Shown here piece after piece: positions 31,986-38,462 of a DNA stretch of 38,462 nt. Position 1 is the first letter of the stretch. Each line of letters begins with the position of its first letter. Position numbers and translations under genes: made by a program. The notes below the pieces were generated by a model, which was not told the DNA's origin, made no database searches, and worked only from the letters and a program-made list of their open reading frames with translations. This DNA is from a virus. The DNA lies in IMG/VR virus record IMGVR_UViG_3300037110_000058, positions 1-38,462 of that record. One strand, written 5' to 3'.

Positions 31986-32452
31986 CACCGTCCAACCTCC
32001 AACGCCAGCAACACCACGCCGGCAATCAGCAACGCGACCGAAGAAAAGCCGAGCGAAAGAATCAGCGCGTATTTGTTGAGGGTGTAGTTGGACGGGCCGA
32101 TCTTCTCATACACGCCCCGCGCTTCGCTGAACTCCTTGCCGGGGTACTTCACTGTCATGTACCCTTTGTAAAAGAAGACCAGCAGCCAATTGAATAGCAG
32201 CGAGCAGAGCGCAGCCACCAGAAACACTCCGCAGACCCAAAGATTACCGGTGTACCTAAAGGTCCAGGATGCGCCATACAAGCCAAGGACACCGACAAAA
32301 TATCCGAAGGCCGAGTAGAGAATCAGCAGCGGGAAGAAGGTTCCCGGCTTCGTGCCCTGTCCATGGTCCATTTCATAAGGACCAGCGGGCAAGGCAAGGC
32401 GAAGGGCAATCCAGAGGACAAATGGCAGGGCTACTGCGAGTTCAATCGGCAT
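31985..32452 (-). CDS. Integral membrane protein, four predicted segments
   Basis: This 155-residue protein starts at ATG 32452, preceded by AAAGGAAA. Four hydrophobic stretches are visible: LAVALPFVLWIALRLALP, FFPLLILYSAFGYFVGVLG, VCGVFLVAALCSLLFNWLLV, and LILSLGFSSVALLIAGVVLL. A charged loop between the third and fourth segments contains GVYEKIGPSNYTLNKY. Being in the late operon, it could be a holin or a superinfection-exclusion protein, but holins are usually shorter and no lysin is seen beside it. Confidence 0.7.
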   Translation of the reverse strand: MPIELAVALPFVLWIALRLALPAGPYEMDHGQGTKPGTFFPLLILYSAFGYFVGVLGLYGASWTFRYTGNLWVCGVFLVAALCSLLFNWLLVFFYKGYMTVKYPGKEFSEARGVYEKIGPSNYTLNKYALILSLGFSSVALLIAGVVLLALEVGR

Positions 32453-32753
32453 TTGATTTCCTTTCTTCTTCGATGTGGTCGAGGGTCGCGGCTGCGCGTT
32501 TCCGGCCCGAATAGTCACTCCAGGCGTCCGGCATACCTGCCGACTTCCACTTGGAAAACGCGCCCCAGAAAGCAGACTTGTTGGATATTTCCTCTGTGAT
32601 GTTGGGAGAGCTGTAGATGAACCCATTCTGCTCTGCTACATCCCTCAGTATTTTTGCCTGATCCTCCGCAATACTCCCGTTCATGAATGGCTTCACGGGC
32701 ATGAATCTTTTTCTCAGGAGAGTGATCCCCTCCAAAAGAAATGCTTGATTCAA
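32442..32753 (-). CDS. Unknown protein, 3' part of a possibly frameshifted gene
   Basis: This frame has 103 residues with a likely TTG start at 32753, but the ribosome site is poor. Its C-terminal two-thirds read like real protein (EDQAKILRDVAEQNGFIYSS, then ISNKSAFWGAFSKWKSAG, then DHIEEERK), while the first ~20 residues overlap the frame of the 32515-32898 gene. The two may be one 150-residue gene broken or joined by a +1 shift near an A-run at about 32,712. The stop overlaps the membrane-protein start by 11 nt. Confidence 0.5.
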   Translation of the reverse strand: MNQAFLLEGITLLRKRFMPVKPFMNGSIAEDQAKILRDVAEQNGFIYSSPNITEEISNKSAFWGAFSKWKSAGMPDAWSDYSGRKRAAATLDHIEEERKSNAD

Positions 32754-32898
32754 ACCACACCGTTGATTCAGGATGGTTCCACTTGACGGTTACGCCAAGA
32801 GCTTTCAATATCCATCCTGAGTATTTCGGTTTGGAGATAAACCTCGCACCATGAAAGCCTTGAAGGAGAACCCCTCGTCTCAGTTGGAAGATCGGCAT
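32515..32898 (-). CDS. Unknown protein, 5' part of a possibly frameshifted gene
   Basis: ATG 32898 has AGAGGTAGCC upstream. The first ~65 residues (MPIFQLRRGVLLQGFHGARF, ILKALGVTVKWN, STVWFESSISFGG) look like a genuine domain. After about residue 66 the frame turns Cys/Gly-rich and unlike a natural protein, whereas the overlapping +1 frame becomes coding-like. If shifted near the GAGAAAAAG at about 32,712, the product would join the frame ending at 32442. Either a sequence error, a decayed gene or programmed frameshifting could explain it. Confidence 0.5.
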   Translation of the reverse strand: MPIFQLRRGVLLQGFHGARFISKPKYSGWILKALGVTVKWNHPESTVWFESSISFGGDHSPEKKIHAREAIHEREYCGGSGKNTEGCSRAEWVHLQLSQHHRGNIQQVCFLGRVFQVEVGRYAGRLE

Positions 32899-32973
32899 TG
32901 GCTACCTCTTTCCGGCGTGAAGGAGCGCGTCGAGTAATTCATCGGCGCGCTTCCCTTGTTCATGTTTAGGGTT

Positions 32974-33252
32974 CTACGATACCCGGCGCGGTCCAGGTGC
33001 CGGCTGCGGAAGAGCCAGGCCGGAAGCGGAAGGTCCGGCGTCGAAGGCGTCCGCGGAGGCCTTGAGTTGGATGGCGCTGTTCAACATTTGGCCCAGCGGC
33101 GGATCGGCCACCGAGTAGGAGCCGTCCAGAATAAGCGCGCCGCCAACGCGACCCAGGAAGGTGCTCACATCCCGTAAGGTGTTCACGAGTTGGCTTTTGG
33201 TGGGGGGTTGGTTGAAGGAGATTGCGTCAAGTTCCAAGTCTTTCACATCCAT
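32974..33252 (-). CDS. Small protein with in-frame amber stop before a plausible C-terminal tail
   Basis: This 92-residue protein from ATG 33252 (GAGGA upstream) is helical with a Leu/Gly-rich centre (LGRVGGALILDG, GQMLNSAIQL). It ends in Pro-rich LPQPAPGPRRVS and TAG. Reading through this TAG in the same frame gives 23 more codons, including GKRADELLDALLHAGKR, and a second TAG at 32902, three bases before the next start. That tail looks coding, so the 92-residue form may be a truncated version. It is the first gene after a motif-controlled promoter. Confidence 0.6.
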   Translation of the reverse strand: MDVKDLELDAISFNQPPTKSQLVNTLRDVSTFLGRVGGALILDGSYSVADPPLGQMLNSAIQLKASADAFDAGPSASGLALPQPAPGPRRVS

Positions 33253-33280
33253 GAATTGTCCTCGTCTCTAAGCGTTGGTT

Positions 33281-33326
33281 ACGCTTGCAATTCAAATGTA
33301 CACCCGGCATCCGATTCTTGCAAGCG
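33281..33326. promoter_or_regulatory. Late-region promoter flanked by two operator-like sites
   Basis: On the minus strand -35 TTGCAA (33323-33318), a 17-nt spacer and -10 TACATT (33300-33295) precede the 33252 gene. The -35 belongs to a CGCTTGCAA site (minus strand, 33318-33326). A second ACGCTTGCAA in the opposite orientation lies at 33281-33290, just downstream of the -10. The layout repeats that of the integrase promoter. Confidence 0.65.
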
Positions 33327-33331
33327 GAAAA

Positions 33332-33544
33332 TCAGGCGCTCACCGCCCGCGCCGTAAACTGCTTCATCGTCTCAGGGAAGTCGGATTCCTTGTCGGATAG
33401 GCGGTATATCCTGTGCTCATCGACGAAATTGATCTCCATGAATCTCTCGTAGCAGGCAAAGCATTTGAGGCGCCCGTCCACCTGAAACACCGCCTTCGGG
33501 TGTCTCGACCTGCATTTCTTGTCTTCACATAGCCTAAACGCCAC
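33332..33544 (-). CDS. Small zinc-finger protein
   Basis: The 70-residue product starts at GTG 33544 with AGGAGG 6 nt upstream, the best ribosome site in the neighbourhood. The N-terminal half has C6..C11 (LCEDKKCRSRHP) and later C28..C31 (LKCFACYERF), a C4 zinc finger. The C-terminal half is helical and charged. No family is recognised; a role in late transcription or as a structural small protein is possible. Confidence 0.7.
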   Translation of the reverse strand: MAFRLCEDKKCRSRHPKAVFQVDGRLKCFACYERFMEINFVDEHRIYRLSDKESDFPETMKQFTARAVSA

Positions 33545-33553
33545 AGTCGCCTC

Positions 33554-36500
33554 CTACGTTTGAAGTTCATACGGTCTGAAATTATTACCCGCGCCAACCG
33601 GCTTCCACTCGATCTTGATCGGAGCCCACATCTGGAAACGATCTGGCGGAACCGCTCCGGTTGCCAGCGCAACCAGTCGCCATGTCCTAAAGGTGAACGC
33701 CGTCGTCCCTGGGTTATTGTTTCCAAATCTCTGCCTAATCACCGTGCGCGTCGCGGCCGCCGGCAGTGTGAACGTGAAGTAGGGAATCGCGTTGTTGTCA
33801 GCGTAGAGGCTCACGGCGATCGGCGCCGGGGAACTGTAATCAAAGTAGGCCTGCTTGGCGAACTTCGATTCGTCCGTCCCAAACTTGATCCAGTAGGAAT
33901 CGATGGTCGCCGTCAGCTCCGCCAACTCGGCCGCGTAGATGTCCTCCTGGTAGAGAATTGGCGCAACCGTCACCGGGATGGTGTGAATGATTGATGCGCG
34001 ATATGCCTCCTGCCCGAGTCCGTTGTTGACGAAGAGATCCACTTTGTCTCGATGCGTGGTTGAGGCATTCGCCAGCGGAACCGAAATGAACCCGCCCTCG
34101 AAGAGCAGCGTCGAGGTCATCACTTGGCCCTGCGTATTCACATCTGTCTCGTAGCAGTTCCACTGCTTCTTGTTGTGTGGCTTTCCGAGGTCGCGGTACG
34201 GATGCTGGATGGTCATGGTGATTGGCGTCTGGATCAGCGCCGGGGGGCTGGCCGTGTTCCATCCACCGTCGTCGTAGTCGCCCACCTGGTCTTGCACCAC
34301 GGCGTACTTTCCGGCTCCGATCTGCTTGCCGACGAGAAAGACGTTCGTGTCCTTCTCCCAGAACATCGCGGTCGCAGCCACGTCGTCATAGCGGAAGCGC
34401 TTGTACTCGGTATCCCATATCATCCGATACCGGGGACTGCCAGTGCCAGTGCTGATATAGGATTCAATAACTTGATTGTTATAATAAGCGAACACATCCT
34501 GTCCGGCCTGGGTCGGGTCGGCCTGCGGCGGGATGCACTGCGGGTTGCCGCGGTAAATCCATTCGATAGGCAGCGTCATGTATTGGCCATCGGCGCCAGT
34601 GAACATCCGGATTCCATCCGCTGCGCGGTAGGCAATCGCTCCCTCAACCTCGATCCATCCATCCCTTGCCACGATGCCATGCACAGAGCCTGTCGTCTGA
34701 GGATAGGGCTGCGCGCCGCCCACAATGATCTTCCACGTCTTCATCGTGCCCACAACCAGCGTTCCGCGCCAGTTGATGACTGCGTTGATAATGTCGTCTG
34801 GCGTCGAGACGGAAATGTAGTCCTGCGGACCGAAATTCTCCGGTAACCCCTTTTTCGAGTAGTAAAGGTTGTTGGGATTGTTCTCGTCGCCAGCCAGCCA
34901 CACCTGGCCGTAGGCCTCGGCGCACAGACTGCATGGTTGCCGGGGAACAGCGTAGACGCTGACCGGCTCGCCTTGGTTGTGCTGCAGCCGCAAGATCGCC
35001 GTAAAGGTTCCCGTCCCGCCCGTGATGACCGCCACCACCTCTTCGTTCGACGGATTGCCGATGATGGCAAGTTGGTTCTGCACGAACACCGCGCCGGTTT
35101 GCGCCACAGTCACCGTCTGCGAGCTGAAAGTGCTGTAGATTGAATTCAAACTGGAAAGCGTGGTTGCCGCCGCCAGAGTCGTCTGGATCGGCGTAACAAG
35201 CGAGCTGGTCACAGGCGGATCGTTGTCGAGTACCAGGATCTGCGCCTGTTGAATATAGGCGTCCGCGATCACATCTTTGAAAACGAACTGGCCCGTTCCG
35301 GCGATATTCGGAATCTGACCAACCTGGACCCAATTATCGGCCATCGTTCCGCCGCGCCGGTACTGCCTGACGTGCGTCACCTGCGAGTCCGGAGAATACT
35401 GGCCCACCACCTGCGCGGCCTGGCGTAAAAAGATCGGCGCGGTTGTTGACGCGAGATAGCCAAAATCTGCATTGAACATCTGCTCCGGGTTCGGCGATGA
35501 TTCAGTCCCGGTGTTCGCGTTGTAATAAGTGTACCGATAGTCGTAGCCCACGCCCGCGAACGATGATGGTCCGTAACCCCATTGAAGATAAAGTCCATTG
35601 CAAGAGAATGATGCGCCGCCATTCGAGTTGGTCGTCACCGTCAACATCCATCCGGTGACGTTCGACCAGTCGAGTCCGGCTTGCCCTGCCTGTCCGACCG
35701 GCAAGAAGTTCCCGCGAGGAATATAGCATGACTGCCAAGCGTTGATCCCGGTGGATATATTCGTCGGCTGAAGTTGCGCTGTAGTTGTCCCTACCGGTTG
35801 CCCTGAAATCAAACCCAGGGTATCCGCGAGAATTTGATTCTCAGTGGTCTGATACGCCAACTGGTTACCATCCACTCCTTGCTGATAGTAAGCCGGGGAG
35901 ATAAACGCCGTGTAGTAGTTATTCAGTCCTGGACCCACGTAGAACTGTAGTTGGACTTGTGCTATATTCGCCGGGGCAGAGGTTAGAAACGTAAGTACGA
36001 TTAGATCGCTGTTTGTAACTTGATTACTCTGGTTCAAATCAAGATTTACAGAAGCGCTCACTGTTCCCGTAGAACTGGCAGATGTAATCGTTCCTGCCCA
36101 CGCATACACAGGAAAACTTGTTGTCGATGGAGGAACCCACTCGTAGAAACCCCACGCTGTTACCTGTGAAGGGTACGGATTGATGTATTGATCGGTCAAC
36201 ACACACGCGAATGGATGGTTGGCGTCTCCACTTCCCGATGTCGTATAAGTCACATACCCACCCGTAGCACCTATCTGGACAGCCGTCTGATACGCAACAA
36301 TGAGTGTCTTCGTCGTTGGAGCAGAGATCACCTGATAAAATCCGTCCACTATGTTGCTCGATGATCCATATATAGCCATTAAGTCGTTTGCCACCAAACC
36401 ATGAACGGTGTTCGTCGATACCAAAAGTTGAGTATATAGACCATTCACCATCGTCTGCGACGTAACGTTTGTTATGCTCACCGTTACCAGAGTATTCGTA

Positions 36501-37660
36501 TTGAGCAGGGAAATCATCCCGTTTTTCACTAGACCCAAGGCGAATGGATTATTGACCGTAACAGACGCCCACGTTATACTCCCGGAAGCAGTTACAGTAA
36601 ATGGGAGCTCTCCAATCCCTGCTGTCGCAACCGCCCTTAATTGCAAGAGGTTAAGGTTGGATATAACGATAGAAGTTATGAAATCTTGTGATGCCAATGT
36701 GGTATTGGTTCCGCCGAATCCATAGAATGTATTCCACGATGAACCTCCATCTACTGAATACTGGTAAGATACTCCGCCACCTCCGAAACCCTGATTTCCT
36801 GAGGATGTGACCGTTCCGTTTACGGTGACGGTGAGAGACACCGTTTCTCCGCCCGTAGGAACAACGGACCCGAATCCTGATAAAACAGAAGATGTGTTGC
36901 TTGAGATTCCTATCCCAAACTGCGTCACCGACGCCGACACTGTGCCTGATATTGTATAAGTGTTCCCCCCCGAGCTGGTCGCATTCAAAAATTGCGTAAA
37001 GTCGGTGATGAGACTCCCTGGGCTTGTCGTCAAGGTAGCTTGTATGCTGCTTCCCCATGTTGATAGTCCCGTGGTTGCATAGGTGTTTGTAGACGCAAAA
37101 CTATCTATCATTGTAAGCAGTGGTGCATAGGGAAGGACGTTTAGGGTGTACGGAGATGGATCGATGCCGGTGAGTTGCGGGTTGCCTGTTCCTTGGTCTT
37201 TGATTGACGCGTTCTGGTCGTAAATGAAAAGATAGGCTTGGCTCGTCTCGAAGCAACTTTGAACAATGGACTCGAATGGCTGGCCGGAGAGAACAACTTG
37301 TGTTCCGGTTACGGTCGTCGGTAGAGTGAGCTGCGTATAAGCTCCTTGTGTATTTCCTGAACGGCGCTGGAGAGAACCGTCGGCGAGACCGGCGTAACGC
37401 CATGCGCTGCCTTGGAATGTGAGTCGCGAAAGAGATGTAACCGGCTGGGTGAAATAATGATTGCTGGTTCCTGCGCCGGCGGGGTCGCGATTGATAATCT
37501 GCGTGCCGAATCGACTCGACATCGCGTTTTCCTCACGCTCCAGGCAATTAAGCACTTGAAGATAGGTGTACTCTGGAGCTTGGTCCTCGATGCTGCGCGC
37601 AACAAGTCCTTTCGACTTATAGACAAATGGTACTGGCCGATATTCTGTATCCTGAGCCAT
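33554..37660 (-). CDS. Large tail/packaged-DNA-stabilisation-like protein
   Basis: This 1,368-residue protein starts at ATG 37660 with AAGGA upstream. The N-terminal ~180 residues (PFVYKSKGLVARSIEDQA, QVLNCLEREENAMSSRFG, then QGSAWRYAGLADGSL) and the C-terminal ~450 residues (AEAYGQVWLAGDENNPNNLY, INWRGTLVVGTMKTWKI) resemble, in outline, the stabilisation (P22 gp10-like) tail proteins that seal the portal. The region in between, ~190-560, is Ser/Thr/Gly/Asn-rich beta sequence, and its DNA (about 35,930-37,100) is visibly A/T-richer. This may be inserted receptor-binding or Ig-like domains. It sits between the tail-fibre-like gene and small late genes. Confidence 0.6.
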   Translation of the reverse strand: MAQDTEYRPVPFVYKSKGLVARSIEDQAPEYTYLQVLNCLEREENAMSSRFGTQIINRDPAGAGTSNHYFTQPVTSLSRLTFQGSAWRYAGLADGSLQRRSGNTQGAYTQLTLPTTVTGTQVVLSGQPFESIVQSCFETSQAYLFIYDQNASIKDQGTGNPQLTGIDPSPYTLNVLPYAPLLTMIDSFASTNTYATTGLSTWGSSIQATLTTSPGSLITDFTQFLNATSSGGNTYTISGTVSASVTQFGIGISSNTSSVLSGFGSVVPTGGETVSLTVTVNGTVTSSGNQGFGGGGVSYQYSVDGGSSWNTFYGFGGTNTTLASQDFITSIVISNLNLLQLRAVATAGIGELPFTVTASGSITWASVTVNNPFALGLVKNGMISLLNTNTLVTVSITNVTSQTMVNGLYTQLLVSTNTVHGLVANDLMAIYGSSSNIVDGFYQVISAPTTKTLIVAYQTAVQIGATGGYVTYTTSGSGDANHPFACVLTDQYINPYPSQVTAWGFYEWVPPSTTSFPVYAWAGTITSASSTGTVSASVNLDLNQSNQVTNSDLIVLTFLTSAPANIAQVQLQFYVGPGLNNYYTAFISPAYYQQGVDGNQLAYQTTENQILADTLGLISGQPVGTTTAQLQPTNISTGINAWQSCYIPRGNFLPVGQAGQAGLDWSNVTGWMLTVTTNSNGGASFSCNGLYLQWGYGPSSFAGVGYDYRYTYYNANTGTESSPNPEQMFNADFGYLASTTAPIFLRQAAQVVGQYSPDSQVTHVRQYRRGGTMADNWVQVGQIPNIAGTGQFVFKDVIADAYIQQAQILVLDNDPPVTSSLVTPIQTTLAAATTLSSLNSIYSTFSSQTVTVAQTGAVFVQNQLAIIGNPSNEEVVAVITGGTGTFTAILRLQHNQGEPVSVYAVPRQPCSLCAEAYGQVWLAGDENNPNNLYYSKKGLPENFGPQDYISVSTPDDIINAVINWRGTLVVGTMKTWKIIVGGAQPYPQTTGSVHGIVARDGWIEVEGAIAYRAADGIRMFTGADGQYMTLPIEWIYRGNPQCIPPQADPTQAGQDVFAYYNNQVIESYISTGTGSPRYRMIWDTEYKRFRYDDVAATAMFWEKDTNVFLVGKQIGAGKYAVVQDQVGDYDDGGWNTASPPALIQTPITMTIQHPYRDLGKPHNKKQWNCYETDVNTQGQVMTSTLLFEGGFISVPLANASTTHRDKVDLFVNNGLGQEAYRASIIHTIPVTVAPILYQEDIYAAELAELTATIDSYWIKFGTDESKFAKQAYFDYSSPAPIAVSLYADNNAIPYFTFTLPAAATRTVIRQRFGNNNPGTTAFTFRTWRLVALATGAVPPDRFQMWAPIKIEWKPVGAGNNFRPYELQT

Positions 37661-37670
37661 TCTGTTATCC

Positions 37671-38180
37671 TTACGTCGGAGACGTAAATGCAGTTATAAG
37701 ACCCGCGGCGAACGTCAGGCTTCCATTCGTTCCGCCGACTGTTAGTTTGACCAGCGTCACCGTTCCGCTCACTCCAGTTGCCAAGGTTGCCGTGATCGTT
37801 GCAAGTGTTGATGCCTGAGAATTTGAGGTCATCTGCAACCCCGTCAGACCCTTCAATGCGTTTTTACCGCCAATGTCGAGTTGCGGCCCGAGAGACGATG
37901 CGCTGTATTGGTTTGCCGCGTGCCCCGCCGATATTGCATCTGACGGGGAAGTGGGCGCGGCCAGGCCTGTGATCGTGCTGCCGGCCACGTCGATGCCCGA
38001 AGGGAGAACACTCGGGCCGCTCGATCCTTGCAGAGATTGAATCGCTCCGATGACCTGGTTCAGCGTTACATTGACGCTCCCTGGGTTCTCCGCAAAGTCT
38101 TTGGCGGTGAATTGGACGCGCTGAATTGGAAGCGGTGTAGCGGTCGGGGGTGTGGGACGGGATGTAGGAGAGTTGGCCAT
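37671..38180 (-). CDS. Tail-fibre-associated protein
   Basis: This 169-residue protein starts at ATG 38180 with GGGAGGATTG upstream; the longer frame start at 38192 is not needed. It has a Pro-rich N-terminus, a short helix (VTLNQVIGAIQSLQ) and the segment GSTITGLAAPTSPSDAISAG, a form of the ITGLA-P-S-DA-S-K repeat found in phage tail-fibre and baseplate proteins. The C-terminal part is beta-rich and Thr/Gly-rich. It is likely a trimeric fibre or adaptor piece; the host receptor is unknown. Confidence 0.65.
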   Translation of the reverse strand: MANSPTSRPTPPTATPLPIQRVQFTAKDFAENPGSVNVTLNQVIGAIQSLQGSSGPSVLPSGIDVAGSTITGLAAPTSPSDAISAGHAANQYSASSLGPQLDIGGKNALKGLTGLQMTSNSQASTLATITATLATGVSGTVTLVKLTVGGTNGSLTFAAGLITAFTSPT

Positions 38181-38462
38181 CAATCCTCCCAATCCGGAAT
38201 CTCAACCGTCTGCCCGGCGAGCGCATGGAAGCAGTCACCGAGGAATTGAATGCGGCCATCAGTCACGAAACTATGGCAGCGATGCGGCGGGTCATCGGCA
38301 TTGCAATTGATCGATGGCGTGAAAGTTGGCTTGTCCATTGAACTGTTCCATCCCCAACTTGCGCCGCAACTATTCTTCTTTCCGTTGACAGTGACCGCGT
38401 GACCGTAGCCGCAACCTGGGCAGTGGAAGGCGTAGTAGTTCTCTTCGATCTGGTGAACCTTC
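38180..38462 (-). CDS. DUF6527-like small protein, 5' end off window
   Basis: The last 93 residues are visible: FHCPGCGYGHAV, WGWNSSMDKPTFTPSI, HRCHSFVTDGRIQFLGD, then LAGQTVEIPDW. This is the pattern of the DUF6527 family (often misnamed ammonia monooxygenase in phage annotations), a small zinc-binding domain. The stop shares its last base with the start of the fibre-like gene (TGATG). The gene continues beyond 38462. Confidence 0.8.
   Translation of the reverse strand, partial: KVHQIEENYYAFHCPGCGYGHAVTVNGKKNSCGASWGWNSSMDKPTFTPSINCNADDPPHRCHSFVTDGRIQFLGDCFHALAGQTVEIPDWED

Noticed and set aside
32902-33252. Reassigned TAG codon (recoded phage)
   Set aside because: TAG ends several other genes cleanly (8162, 12275, 15448, 27902), so it is an ordinary stop in this phage.
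34124-34846. Rightward open frame of 240 codons
   Set aside because: Antisense to the tail protein; Arg/Val/His-rich without domain signals.
1-38462. CRISPR array, rRNA or IS element
   Set aside because: No regularly spaced direct repeats, rRNA signatures, transposase genes or IS ends were seen.

Overview
The window is the right-hand early half and left-hand late half of a tailed phage or prophage genome. It carries a tyrosine integrase, a RecT recombinase with a RecB-type nuclease, a DnaB replicative helicase, several HNH endonucleases, virion and tail proteins, and a very large multi-domain virion-type protein. There are no rRNA, tRNA or bacterial housekeeping genes. Terminase, portal and major capsid genes are not in the window and presumably lie beyond the right edge. 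The internal proteins and a packaged-DNA-stabilisation-like tail protein suggest a short-tailed (podovirus-like) temperate phage. GC is moderate. The host cannot be fixed from the sequence; an Acidobacteriota-type host is a weak guess from the style of the integrase.

Layout, left to right. (1) 1-2,610: a partial zinc-ribbon gene, an HNH-AP2 homing-type endonuclease, the integrase, a promoter region with two copies of a CCACGCTTGCAA motif, and a second, divergent HNH-AP2 gene. (2) 2,611-14,282: a long, tightly packed leftward operon of about 21 genes, read from a promoter at about 14,300 down to a terminator at about 2,611-2,646. In transcription order it holds a P-loop protein, RecT, a Lys-rich coiled-coil protein, four small or unknown genes, a RecB/Cas4-like nuclease, a KTSC coiled-coil protein, an HNH gene, a cold-shock protein, a KTSC protein, a 41-residue protein, a zinc-ribbon protein, DnaB, an acyl carrier protein, a protein with a candidate Acb2/Tad1 cyclic-nucleotide-sponge domain, an adenine-methyltransferase-like protein bracketed by inverted repeats, an unknown gene and a ribbon-helix-helix protein. 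Many genes overlap by ATGA or similar. (3) 14,283-16,220: a divergent two-gene rightward operon (the second gene HTH-like) and a convergent short leftward unit. (4) 16,221-38,462: leftward late genes. In transcription order from the right they are DUF6527-like, tail-fibre-like, a 1,368-residue tail/stabilisation protein, small genes, a membrane protein, a GNAT-like protein, two low-complexity probable internal/ejection proteins, the 3,331-residue polyvalent protein, two small genes (one with a twin-arginine-like signal), and an Ig-like protein.

The unifying regulatory signal is a short motif, (CC)ACGCTTGCAA, found almost only in promoter regions (about 1,931; 1,959; 14,288; 14,336; 16,144; 33,281; 33,318). 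At four promoters the palindromic TTGCAA serves as a -35 exactly 17 nt from a good -10, so one phage regulator probably controls integrase, early, middle and late units together. Several of these promoters sit so close to the start codon that the mRNAs look leaderless.

The most interesting accessory block is 3,343-5,218. It combines a phage-borne acyl carrier protein, a fused candidate anti-CBASS/anti-Thoeris sponge domain, and a methyltransferase cassette flanked by a near-perfect 24-bp inverted repeat.
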